Shown: piece after piece, positions 8,035 to 16,135 of the stretch
Position numbering within the stretch: the first letter of the stretch is position 1
How the letters are laid out: the number at the start of each line of letters is the position of its first letter
NCBI GenBank assembly: GCA_031270205.1
Contig: JAISYA010000221.1
Location: 1-27,710, forward strand
Source of the DNA: Treponema sp.
Lineage (GTDB): Bacteria > Spirochaetota > Spirochaetia > Treponematales > Breznakiellaceae
Direction of reading: 5' to 3'
DNA: 27,710 nt
Position numbers and translations under genes: made by a program
The notes under the pieces: model-generated
Database searches by the model: none
Seen by the model: the letters and a program-made list of their open reading frames with translations, nothing else
What the model was told of the DNA's origin: nothing

Positions 8035-8058
8035 CTTTCAAAACTAAAGTTTTGAAAG
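8035..8058 (-). other. Perfect 10-bp hairpin between hslU and flgB
   Basis: CTTTCAAAAC and GTTTTGAAAG flank a 4-base loop in the 91-bp gap between the hslU stop and flgB. On the minus strand the sequence after the stem is AACCTTGG, with no U-tract, so it is not a standard intrinsic terminator. It sits at the border between the proteolysis genes and the flagellar genes and may be an RNase processing or mRNA-stabilising site. Confidence 0.6.
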
Positions 8059-8067
8059 CGGCTCTCC

Positions 8068-9660
8068 CTACAAAATATAGCGGCCCAAGTCCTGGTCGGT
8101 GACAATATCCGCCAGTTTTTCATTCACATAATCCACCGTGATGGGTATTTTCGCCGGGCTGATGTCGGGCGCCTCAAAGGAAAGTTCCTCAAGCAGGGTT
8201 TCCATGATGGTATGCAGCCTGCGCGCGCCGATGTTTTCAAGGCTGGAATTGACTTCCGCGGCCAGGGCGGCGAGACGGTCAATGGCTTCGGGGCTAAAGT
8301 CGATTTCGACATCCTCGGTGGAAAGGAGGCCGATGTACTGCCTGGTAAGGGCGTTCTTCGGCTCGGTGAGGATACGCAGAAAATCGTCCTTGCCCAGGGA
8401 GTCCAGTTCCACCCGCAGGGGAAAACGGCCCTGCAGCTCAGGGATAAGGTCCGAGGGCTTGCTTACGTTAAAGGCCCCCGCGGCGATGAAGAGGATATGG
8501 TCGGTGTTGACCGGTCCCCACTTGGTGTTCACCGTGGCGCCTTCCACGATGGGGAGGATGTCCCGCTGGACGCCCTCGCGGGAAACGTCCGGGCCGCCCC
8601 TGTCGCCTTTGACGGCGATTTTGTCGATCTCATCAATGAAGATAATGCCGGTTTCTTCCACCCGCTGCCGGGCCTCGTCGATGACCCGGTCCCGGTCGAC
8701 AAGTTTTTCCGCTTCTTCCGCTTTAAGGATCTCCCTGGCCCGCTGTACGCTGACTACTTTCTTTTTCTTTCCGCCGCCGCCGAAAAATCCGGCAATTCCG
8801 GAAAGGCTTGATTCCAGGTCTTCCATGTTGGCCCCCATCATCTCAATGGTGGGAAACTGGGGATTCTGGTTTACCATGAGTTCCACGGTCCGGTTGTCCA
8901 GCTTGCCCTCACGGAGCATGGCCCTGAATTTTTCCCTGGTAGCGTTGAATTGGACCCGGTCGGTTTCGGCGCCGCCGTTATTCGCGGAAGGCTCGGTTTC
9001 CGGGGTTTCCGGGGTTTCCGCGCTCTCATTGCCCTGATTATCCTGTTTCTCCCCCTGGTTATCCGTCTTCCGGTTAAAGAACGCCGGAATCCCCACCTGT
9101 ATGGCGGTTCCGATAAGTCCCGGCGATCCCCCGCTGTCGGGATTGATCGAAAAGGTCCCCACGGGCCGTACTACCGGCCCCTGTTTGGGTTTTTGTCCCT
9201 TTTGCTTTTTGCCCGTAAAGGGAAGGAGCAGATCCAGCAGGACTTCCTCGGCCCGCTTTTCCGCCTCGACGGTAACGGATTCCTGCATTTCCTGTTTTAC
9301 CATCTGGAAACCGGCGGCCATGAGATCGCGGATCATAGATTCCACGTCGCGGCCCACATAGCCCACCTCGGTGTACTTGGTGGCCTCCACCTTGAGAAAG
9401 GGGGAACCGGCGAGCCTTGCAAGCCGCCGGGCGATTTCGGTTTTTCCGACGCCGGTCGGGCCTATCATGAGGATATTTTTAGGCGCGATATCTTCCCGCA
9501 GATCCGGCTCAAGTTTGAGCCGTCTGATACGGTTGCGCAGGGCCACCGCCACCGCCCGCTTGGCCTTTTTCTGGCCCACGATGTATTTGTCAAGCTCCGC
9601 CACAATTTCCCTTGGAGTAAGCCGCTCCAGGGGCGTGTCTTTTGATATTTTTTCGTTCAT
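8068..9660 (-). CDS. hslU: HslU (ClpY) unfoldase ATPase of the HslUV protease
   Basis: 530 residues. HslU is the AAA+ hexamer that unfolds proteins and threads them into HslV in the cytoplasm. Walker A GPTGVGKT is at 67-74, the pore loop GYVG at 100-103, Walker B IIFIDE at about 339-344, and the C-terminus DLGRYIL is the tail that docks into HslV. HslU is usually about 440-465 residues; the excess is in the intermediate (I) domain, where about 150-240 is low-complexity: Lys/Gly/Gln-rich, then Asn/Gln-rich, then a TPE repeat coded by 9-bp DNA repeats near 8995-9020. The AAA+ core is intact. Its ATG overlaps the hslV stop (ATGA). Confidence 0.96.
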   Translation of the reverse strand: MNEKISKDTPLERLTPREIVAELDKYIVGQKKAKRAVAVALRNRIRRLKLEPDLREDIAPKNILMIGPTGVGKTEIARRLARLAGSPFLKVEATKYTEVGYVGRDVESMIRDLMAAGFQMVKQEMQESVTVEAEKRAEEVLLDLLLPFTGKKQKGQKPKQGPVVRPVGTFSINPDSGGSPGLIGTAIQVGIPAFFNRKTDNQGEKQDNQGNESAETPETPETEPSANNGGAETDRVQFNATREKFRAMLREGKLDNRTVELMVNQNPQFPTIEMMGANMEDLESSLSGIAGFFGGGGKKKKVVSVQRAREILKAEEAEKLVDRDRVIDEARQRVEETGIIFIDEIDKIAVKGDRGGPDVSREGVQRDILPIVEGATVNTKWGPVNTDHILFIAAGAFNVSKPSDLIPELQGRFPLRVELDSLGKDDFLRILTEPKNALTRQYIGLLSTEDVEIDFSPEAIDRLAALAAEVNSSLENIGARRLHTIMETLLEELSFEAPDISPAKIPITVDYVNEKLADIVTDQDLGRYIL

Positions 9661-10208
9661 CAGCCTAACTCCTCCAGGGTTATGTGCGTATTGGTGTAAA
9701 TACAGATCTTACCCGCAATTTCTAAACTCTTCCCGGCGATTTCGGCGGCGGAAAAATCGCTTCCCTCAAGAAATGCCAGGGCGGCGGCGTAGGCGTAATT
9801 GCCTCCGGAACCGATGGCCAGGGCGTCTTCGGCGGGTTCAATCACGTCGCCGGTACCCGAAATGAGGAGGGTCTTGGAAATATCCGCTACGAGGAGCAGG
9901 GCCTCAAGCCGCCGCAGGGTACGGTCCATGCGCCAGTCCTTGGCAAGCTCCACCGCCGCCCGGAGCAGGTCTCCCGAATATTCCTTGAGTTTCGTCTCAA
10001 AGCGGTCAAAGAGGGTAAAGGCGTCGGCGGTAGCGCCGGCGAAACCGCAGAGCACTTTGCCGTCCATGAGCCGGCGGACCTTGCGGGCGTTACTCTTCAT
10101 CACCGTTTCGCCCATGGTAACCTGTCCGTCACCCGCCATTGCTACCTTGCCGTTCTTCCGTATGGCGATAACCGTTGTGCTCCTGAATCGTGTTTTTTCA
10201 TCTGTCAT
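9660..10208 (-). CDS. hslV: HslV (ClpQ) threonine-type protease subunit
   Basis: 182 residues, usual length. HslV is the proteasome-beta-like peptidase double ring that works with HslU. Family motifs: STTVIAI (Thr11-Thr12), GDGQVTMG, CGFAGATADAF, and GSGGNYAYAAALA near the C-terminus. In most HslV the catalytic Thr becomes residue 1 of the mature chain after a very short leader; here ten residues precede the Thr pair. The B. subtilis ClpQ (CodW) also has an N-terminal extension and uses the residue after Met as nucleophile; residue 2 here is Thr. Which Thr is used is open. It lies between xerC and hslU, as in Bacillus codV-clpQ-clpY. Confidence 0.96.
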   Translation of the reverse strand: MTDEKTRFRSTTVIAIRKNGKVAMAGDGQVTMGETVMKSNARKVRRLMDGKVLCGFAGATADAFTLFDRFETKLKEYSGDLLRAAVELAKDWRMDRTLRRLEALLLVADISKTLLISGTGDVIEPAEDALAIGSGGNYAYAAALAFLEGSDFSAAEIAGKSLEIAGKICIYTNTHITLEELG

Positions 10209-10214
10209 TATTGA

Positions 10215-11192
10215 TCACTCCTCGCCGCTTTTTGCCGCCGCCGATCCGGCGTGCGGATGCGCTTTTGCGTACACTTTCTTTAAGCCTTCAATGCTCACGT
10301 GCGTATAGCGCTGGGTGGTGGAAAGGCTTGAATGGCCCAACATCTCCTGCACTATTCGTACATCGCAGCCGGAATTAACCAGGTGGGTGGCGAAACTGTG
10401 GCGCAGGCTGTGGGGATGGATGTTCTTCCCCAGGCCGGAACGTTCCGCGTAACGGGCGATGATCCAGCGCACGCCGGGCGTCGAAATGGGCCGCCCCCGC
10501 CGGCTGATAAAGAGCGGCCCGCCGGGACCGGCGCTTTTAAGGCCGGCCATTCTGATCCGCGCCGCCCGTTCCGGCAGGTATTCGATCAGGGCGGCCTTTC
10601 CCTCGTCTGAAAAAAACACATAACGCTCCTTGCCGCCCTTGCCGATGATCCGCGCCCCTTCCAGGCTGCCCGTTACATTTTCCATGGTAAGCGAGACAAG
10701 CTCGGAAATCCTCAAGCCCGCCGAATACATCGTCATGATCAGGGCCTTGTCCCTCGCCGGCCAGAGTATCCCCGCGGTATTGGGCAGCTCCGCGAAGCCG
10801 GCCATTTCCTCCTCCCAGAGCACCGAGGGCAAATTTTGCGGGGCCTTTACGTTCCGCAAAGTGCCGCAGGGGTTGTCGCCCCGCTTGCCGAAGCGGAGCA
10901 TCCAACGGTAAAAGCCCCGTATTGAGGAAAGGGAGCGGTTCACGCTGGCCGGGGAAATCTGTTCCGCGTGGAGGTCGGCGATAAAATTCTGCACGTCGTA
11001 AGCCCCGGCCGTTTCAGGCTCAATCCCCCGGTTGCCGCAGTAATTCGCAAAGCGGAACAGATCGTTCCCGTAAGCCTCGGCGGTTCGTCCGGCGAGTCCC
11101 CGCACCGCCCGCAAATAAGTGAGGTATTCCCGTACCAGAGGGGAACCGGTCAAAGACCCGGCGTTCCCCGCGGTTTGCCGCGCTTCACGCAT
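10215..11192 (-). CDS. xerC: Tyrosine recombinase XerC (CodV-like)
   Basis: 325 residues. With a partner it resolves chromosome dimers at dif during division. The catalytic set is complete: R161 (SAGLRISEL), K185 (IIGKGGKER), H261 and R264 (HPHSLRHSFATH), H287 (GHSSL) and nucleophile Y296 (TTQRYTHV). An N-terminal core-binding SAM-like domain spans about 15-110. Two tyrosine recombinases occur in this operon; the one next to hslVU matches Bacillus codV and is called XerC here, but paralog naming by position is an inference. topA ends 3 bp upstream and hslV starts 6 bp downstream. Confidence 0.9.
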   Translation of the reverse strand: MREARQTAGNAGSLTGSPLVREYLTYLRAVRGLAGRTAEAYGNDLFRFANYCGNRGIEPETAGAYDVQNFIADLHAEQISPASVNRSLSSIRGFYRWMLRFGKRGDNPCGTLRNVKAPQNLPSVLWEEEMAGFAELPNTAGILWPARDKALIMTMYSAGLRISELVSLTMENVTGSLEGARIIGKGGKERYVFFSDEGKAALIEYLPERAARIRMAGLKSAGPGGPLFISRRGRPISTPGVRWIIARYAERSGLGKNIHPHSLRHSFATHLVNSGCDVRIVQEMLGHSSLSTTQRYTHVSIEGLKKVYAKAHPHAGSAAAKSGEE

Positions 11193-11195
11193 TTT

Positions 11196-13403
11196 CTATT
11201 CCCCGCCTTCTTCCACCGGCCGCTTCCCCTCTTCCTCATCATCCGCGCTGTGGAGATAATCGCAGGCGGGGTTGATACAGGCCTTGTGGGAGCCGTTTTT
11301 TTTGTCGTATTTTTCCACCATAAACTGGCCGCACCTGGGACAGTTCTGCTCGACGGGCTTGAAGTGGCTGATAAAATCACAGTTGGGGTAATTGGCGCAG
11401 CCGTAGAATTCCTTGCCTCTGCCCCTGGTCTTGCGGGCTATCACGTTGCCGCCGCATTTGGGACATTTGGCAAGGGGTACGGATTTGGCATTCCGGCATT
11501 CGGGAAACCCGGTGCAGGCAAGGAAAAAGCCGAAACGGCCCAGCTTTTTTACCATGGGTCTGCCGCATTTTTCACAGACATAATCGGTCGGCTCATCCAG
11601 TGATCCCTTGAAAGATTCGATGGTCTTGCCGACCTCATCAACCGTTGTTTTGAACGGGTCCCAGAATTCCCGGATCATGTCCGGCCAGCGGATCTGGTTT
11701 TCCTCCACCTCGTCAAGTTTGTTTTCCATGGCGGCGGTAAAACCCGCGTCCACATAATGGGAAAAATATTCCACCAGCATGTCGTTTATCAGTTTTCCCA
11801 GAATGGTCGGGACAAGCTGCTTGTTTGACCGCGTAACGTAGTAACGGTCCAGCAAAACCGAAATTATCGGCGCGTAGGTGGAAGGGCGGCCTATGCCCTT
11901 TTCTTCCAGGGTGCGTATAATGGTAGCGTCGGTAAAACGGGCCGGCCCCTGGGTAAAATGCTGTTCGGGGTGAAATTTCTCAAACTTGACTTTGTCTCCG
12001 GTTTTAAGCGCCGGATAGGGATTGCCCTTTTCCTCTTTTGAGGAGAGGAGCTTAATCACCTTGTAAAAGCCTTTCTCGATCAGACTGGTTCCGCTAACGC
12101 GGAAGATCCCTCCGGTTTTTCCCGCGGCGACTGTTATGTCCACGCTGACGGTGCGGGTTTTGGCGCTGTTCATCTGACTGGACACAAAACGCTCCCAGAT
12201 AATCGTATACAGGCGCAGTTGATCCTTGCTCAAATATTCTTTTATCGAGTCCGGGGTATAGCTGACATACGTGGGCCGTATCGCCTCGTGGGCGTCCTGG
12301 GCCTTTTTCCCTACGGTGTACTCCACCGCTTTTTCGGGAAAGTCGGCGGGAAAGTTTTTCCCGAGCCATTCCCGCACCTCGTCCAGGGCCGTCTGGGAAA
12401 CACGTACCGAATCGGTACGCATATACGTGATAAGCCCCACCCTGGTTGTGCCGATGCTCACCCCCTCGTAGAGCTGCTGGGCCACCTGCATGGTCCTCCG
12501 CGAGGTGAAACCCAGCCGGTTCGCCGCGGTCTGCTGCAATAAGGAAGTGGTAAAGGGCGGCTTGGGCCTGACGGTTTTGTCGGTCTCCCGCACATCGGAG
12601 ACCACGCAGTCGGCGTTTTTTATTTTGGCGATAATGGCGTTGACTGCGGCTTCGTTTTTCAGTTCCGGCTTGGCGTTTTGCCACAACACCAGTTGGGCGG
12701 TATAGGACGATTTACCCACCCTGAAATCCGCCTCAAGAGTCCAGTACTCCTCAGGGATAAAGTTTTCCACTTCTTTTTCCCTTTCGCAGATAAGCCGTAA
12801 GGCCACCGACTGTACCCGCCCGGCGGAAAGGCCGTTTTTCACTTTTTTCCACAGGAGAGGCGAAAGGTTGTAACCGACCAGCCGGTCCAGAACCCGGCGG
12901 GCTTTTTGCGCGTCCACCAGGGACTCGTCAATGGTACGGGGAGACGCCACCGCGTCTCTAATCGCCTGGGGGGTTATTTCGTTAAAACTTATCCGCTGAA
13001 TGGGAACCTGCTCCGACTTGGCCGAAATGGCGTTTTTAAGATGCCAGGCGATAGCCTCGCCCTCGCGGTCATTATCACTTGCCAGCAGTACCATGTCCGC
13101 TTTTTTCGCGTCAGAGCGGAGTTCCTTAAGGATATTTGCCCTGCCCCGCACGGTGATATACTCAGGTTCAAAGTTGTTTTCAGTATCAATGGCAAGCCGC
13201 GATTTGGGAAGATCGATAAGATGCCCCATTGACGCTTTGACACTGTAATCCGGGCCCAGATATTTTTCGATGGTCGCCGCCTTGGTAGGCGATTCCACGA
13301 TAACGAGGATTCGTTTTTCCGGCTCTTTTTTGGACGCCTTCTTTTTGGGGGCGGCTTTTTTTTCGATTTTTTGGGGCGGCTTTTTTGCCGTCTTTACCGT
13401 CAT
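11196..13403 (-). CDS. topA: DNA topoisomerase I (type IA)
   Basis: 735 residues. It relaxes negative supercoils by cutting one strand. The TOPRIM domain is at about 32-145 with E37 (VIVESPTK) and the acidic SDNDREGE motif at 109-116; the catalytic Tyr is Y327 in GLITYMRTDSVRVS. The C-terminus has three Cys4 zinc ribbons, beginning CEKCG, CPKCG and CPRCG (about 594-720). A Lys/Ala/Pro-rich extension of about 30 residues precedes the TOPRIM fold. The ribosome site AGGAGA lies 5 bases before the ATG and overlaps the dprA stop (TAGGAG). dprA-topA-xerC order matches Bacillus smf-topA-codV, without the gid/trmFO gene found between them there. Confidence 0.97.
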   Translation of the reverse strand: MTVKTAKKPPQKIEKKAAPKKKASKKEPEKRILVIVESPTKAATIEKYLGPDYSVKASMGHLIDLPKSRLAIDTENNFEPEYITVRGRANILKELRSDAKKADMVLLASDNDREGEAIAWHLKNAISAKSEQVPIQRISFNEITPQAIRDAVASPRTIDESLVDAQKARRVLDRLVGYNLSPLLWKKVKNGLSAGRVQSVALRLICEREKEVENFIPEEYWTLEADFRVGKSSYTAQLVLWQNAKPELKNEAAVNAIIAKIKNADCVVSDVRETDKTVRPKPPFTTSLLQQTAANRLGFTSRRTMQVAQQLYEGVSIGTTRVGLITYMRTDSVRVSQTALDEVREWLGKNFPADFPEKAVEYTVGKKAQDAHEAIRPTYVSYTPDSIKEYLSKDQLRLYTIIWERFVSSQMNSAKTRTVSVDITVAAGKTGGIFRVSGTSLIEKGFYKVIKLLSSKEEKGNPYPALKTGDKVKFEKFHPEQHFTQGPARFTDATIIRTLEEKGIGRPSTYAPIISVLLDRYYVTRSNKQLVPTILGKLINDMLVEYFSHYVDAGFTAAMENKLDEVEENQIRWPDMIREFWDPFKTTVDEVGKTIESFKGSLDEPTDYVCEKCGRPMVKKLGRFGFFLACTGFPECRNAKSVPLAKCPKCGGNVIARKTRGRGKEFYGCANYPNCDFISHFKPVEQNCPRCGQFMVEKYDKKNGSHKACINPACDYLHSADDEEEGKRPVEEGGE

Positions 13404-13411
13404 ACTTTCTC

Positions 13412-14428
13412 CTATAAGTCAATATCAAGGAACCGCGCCAAACCGGCGGCCAAGGCCCGCCCCTCGCCGCATTCCGCCGGGACATCCCGCAATTCACTAT
13501 CCGCTGTTGAAAGCGCCGCGCTTTCAATCTCTTCAATCTGCCAGTTCCATTCCCGCAAAATATCCGCGGCGGAGCCGATGATCCCCGCCCCGTCTTCGGC
13601 AAGTTTTGCCGTACCCCTTCTGTCGTATAAGGCCTGTTTCTCCCGCGCGGCATCCGCGCCGGCGGAGGCGACCCAGACATCCTTTCCCTGATCCAGGGAC
13701 TGCCTTGCGGTGATCAAAGCGCCGGAACGTTCGGGGGCCTCAACAATGAGGACGCCCCACGCCAGTGCGGAAATCAGCCGGTTCCTTGCGGGAAAAGTCC
13801 ACTTCCTTGCCCCCGCGCCCGGAGGATATTCGGAAAGCAGGCCCCCGCCGTTATCCAAAATCCGTTTTGCCAAAAGCCGGTTTGCGGAGGGGTAGACCTC
13901 GTCCACACCGGAACCAAGAACCACGAAAGTGGACGCGCCTCCCTCAAGGTTGCCCCGGCTTGCCATGGCGTCAATCCCCAGGGCAAGGCCGGAAACAACG
14001 GAAATGCCCCGCCGCCCCAGGTCCCTGGCTATATCGTAGGCCTGGGCCGCGGCCTGTGGGCTGGGCCGCCTTGTTCCCACAATACCTACAAGGCGTTTTT
14101 CCGGATCGGGGAGGTTTCCCCGGAAAAACAAAACCGGCGGCGGATCATAAATCTCCCGGAGCAGGGGTGGATAGGCCGGGGAAACCCAGGACACCCAGCC
14201 AATCCGGCGCAGTTTCGCCATTTTCGCGTCACGCTCCGCCACAGGGCAAAATTGGGCGGGGGTCCAGGGCTCTTTCAGCTCACGGGCGATAATCCGTTCT
14301 ATAGATTCAGCGGAACTTTGGATCATATCCGTTTCCCGGTTAAACGATTCGCAGAGAAGAATCCGCTCTGGGTAAGAGAAGCCGGGAAGCCGGGCTATGA
14401 TCAGATCCAAAAGTCCCCGTTCATCCAT
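13412..14428 (-). CDS. dprA: DprA/Smf DNA-processing protein
   Basis: 338 residues from ATG 14428. An in-frame ATG six codons upstream (14446) exists, but AGGGGA lies about 7 bases before 14428, which also gives a normal short overlap with the TPR gene. DprA binds single-stranded DNA and loads RecA during transformation; in non-competent bacteria its role is less clear. The Rossmann-like domain shows GIVGTRRPSPQAAA, VVSGLALGIDAMAS and TFVVLGSGVDEVYP, the family core, and LLSEYPPG and FPARNRLISALA follow. Natural competence cannot be judged from this window. Confidence 0.94.
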   Translation of the reverse strand: MDERGLLDLIIARLPGFSYPERILLCESFNRETDMIQSSAESIERIIARELKEPWTPAQFCPVAERDAKMAKLRRIGWVSWVSPAYPPLLREIYDPPPVLFFRGNLPDPEKRLVGIVGTRRPSPQAAAQAYDIARDLGRRGISVVSGLALGIDAMASRGNLEGGASTFVVLGSGVDEVYPSANRLLAKRILDNGGGLLSEYPPGAGARKWTFPARNRLISALAWGVLIVEAPERSGALITARQSLDQGKDVWVASAGADAAREKQALYDRRGTAKLAEDGAGIIGSAADILREWNWQIEEIESAALSTADSELRDVPAECGEGRALAAGLARFLDIDL

Positions 14429-15170
14429 ACATCTGTCCCCTGACAATTTCCCTGTTGTTCTGGGCTTCCGCCTTCACCTTGGGATCTTTGCTGCGGGCAA
14501 TGATCCGGTCATAGAGTTCTATCGCGCTGTCGTAATTTTCGGTCATGTAGAAGGCGCGGGCCAGGACAAACATCGCCTGCACGTCGCTCGAAATAATTTG
14601 CAGATAACGGGTAAGATGGGGAATCGCCTCGGCCGGGCGGTCCAGCTCAAAAGTATAGAGCACCCCCAGCCCGTAACGGGGTTTGGGATAATCGGGATCA
14701 AGCTCTATGGCCCGTAAGTAGGCGTTTTCCGAAAGGGTAAAAAAGTGTTCCCGTTCCGTTACGGCGTTTCCCGAAAAACCAATAGCGGACTTTGCCGCCA
14801 CTCCCGAAGAAACCCCGGTAAGGTAATACAGGGTAGGATCTTCGGCGTTGAAACGCAGGGCGTGTTCAAAGGCGTCAAGAGCGTCGCGGTGCATGCCCCG
14901 TTCGGCGAGCCTTGTAGCGAGGATTTTCCAGTAGACTCCGGTCTGCGCCCCTTCCTTTATGTTAAGTTCTATCTGCGCCTCGTAAAGGGCGATGGCTTTC
15001 CGCAGGCCCTCAATGGTTTCGGGCGGGCCGCCCCTGGGACTCAGCTCGGCTATCCGCTTTGCCAGGTCCTGATGGACTTTGCCTTTCTCGTAACGGTAGA
15101 CAACCGTTATCAAAATTCCTACCGCGAGAACAATGAGAATACCCAGAATAATTTCTTTTACTTTCTTCAT
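14421..15170 (-). CDS. Membrane-anchored TPR protein of unknown role
   Basis: 249 residues. The N-terminus is a short Lys-rich stretch followed by one hydrophobic segment (about 7-25, ILGILIVLAVGILITVVY) with no lipobox Cys, so it is probably a single-pass anchor with the rest in the periplasm. The rest is tetratricopeptide-like: repeats around 78-108 (KILATRLAERGMHRDALDAFEHAL), 110-165, 165-200 (AIELDPDYPKPRYGLGVLY) and 200-235 (FVLARAFYMTENYDSAIELYDRII). TPR domains hold protein partners. It lies between xerD and dprA in the division run and overlaps dprA by 8 bp, so it is probably co-translated. A division or envelope scaffold is only a guess. Confidence 0.75.
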   Translation of the reverse strand: MKKVKEIILGILIVLAVGILITVVYRYEKGKVHQDLAKRIAELSPRGGPPETIEGLRKAIALYEAQIELNIKEGAQTGVYWKILATRLAERGMHRDALDAFEHALRFNAEDPTLYYLTGVSSGVAAKSAIGFSGNAVTEREHFFTLSENAYLRAIELDPDYPKPRYGLGVLYTFELDRPAEAIPHLTRYLQIISSDVQAMFVLARAFYMTENYDSAIELYDRIIARSKDPKVKAEAQNNREIVRGQMYG

Positions 15171-15188
15171 TACCCGCGTTCCTCTTTC

Positions 15189-16121
15189 CTACCGGTTCCG
15201 TTCATTGCCCGGAACCAGGTTTTTTAATGTAGGCATATACCGGCGGTGGCTTTCCCTGAGCAGGCTCACATCCACATGGGTGTAAATCTGGGTGGTTGAA
15301 AGATCCGCGTGCCCCAAAAGTTCCTGCACGGTCCGAAGATCCGCCCCGCCTGCCAAAAGCTCGGTGGCAAAACTGTGCCTCAAGGTATGCAGCCGCGAAC
15401 CGGTTCCCGCAAGAGCGGCGCAGCGGGAATAGTTCTTCCAGACACCCTTTCGGGAAAGCCGCTTCCCGCTTCTGGCGATAAAAAGGGCGGAACTCTGCCG
15501 GCCCTGGGCGCGCTTTTCGGCAAGCCGGGGCCGGGCCTCCCGCAGATACCGCCTGAGCCAGACGGCCGCCTCAACGCCGAAAATCGTGATCCGCTCCTTG
15601 TTTCCCTTGCCCCTGACTTTGGCGATCCCCCCGGCAAGATCGATGTCCCGTACATTGAGGCCCACCGCTTCGGAAACCCTCAATCCCGCCGAATAAATCA
15701 GCTCGTAGATCGCCCGGTCCCGCAGGCCCAGGGGACCGCGGGCGTCCACCACGCCCAGCAGTTCTTCCACTTTTTCCCTGCCCAGCACCTCAGGAAAACG
15801 GGGCCGCCGCCTGGGACTCTCCAGCACGGCGGCGGGATTATCCTGCCTCATTCCCTCGTCGGTAACAAACCTAAAGAAGGAACGCAGGCATGAAACCGCC
15901 TTTGCCGTTGAGCGCGAATCAATATGATCCGTGTCCCTGCGTTTTTCAAGATAGCCGGTGAGCTGCGAAGCGTTAACGGCGGCGAGGTCGATTTTTTCCC
16001 TTTCAAGATACTCCAAAAAACGGCGTATCTCAAGACGGTAAGTCTCGGCGGTGAGGGGAGATCTCCGTTCCATGGCGACAAGCCGGGAACGGAAGCGGTC
16101 CAGCAGCAAGTGGTTTTCCAT
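15189..16121 (-). CDS. xerD: Tyrosine recombinase XerD-like
   Basis: 310 residues. Second tyrosine recombinase of the window, expected to act with the XerC paralog on dif during chromosome segregation. Catalytic residues visible: R148 (SAGLRVSEA), K172 (VRGKGNKER), H245 and R248 (LHTLRHSFATE), H271 (GHADL), Y280 (TTQIYTHV). The core-binding domain is at about 5-100. It follows ftsZ by 14 bp and has no clear Shine-Dalgarno, so it may depend on coupling to ftsZ. XerC/XerD assignment within spirochaetes rests on order, not on a phylogeny. Confidence 0.88.
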   Translation of the reverse strand: MENHLLLDRFRSRLVAMERRSPLTAETYRLEIRRFLEYLEREKIDLAAVNASQLTGYLEKRRDTDHIDSRSTAKAVSCLRSFFRFVTDEGMRQDNPAAVLESPRRRPRFPEVLGREKVEELLGVVDARGPLGLRDRAIYELIYSAGLRVSEAVGLNVRDIDLAGGIAKVRGKGNKERITIFGVEAAVWLRRYLREARPRLAEKRAQGRQSSALFIARSGKRLSRKGVWKNYSRCAALAGTGSRLHTLRHSFATELLAGGADLRTVQELLGHADLSTTQIYTHVDVSLLRESHRRYMPTLKNLVPGNERNR

Positions 16122-16135
16122 TTTGGCGCTCGTTT

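Noticed and set aside
8035..8058. Rho-independent terminator between hslU and flgB
   Set aside because: A good stem but no U-tract on either strand.
8138..9037. 299-residue open frame on the plus strand
   Set aside because: Antisense to hslU, Ser/Arg-rich, no domain.
10215..16121. Integron or phage integrase module
   Set aside because: The two tyrosine recombinases lie in a conserved housekeeping order with no att sites, cassettes or phage genes nearby.
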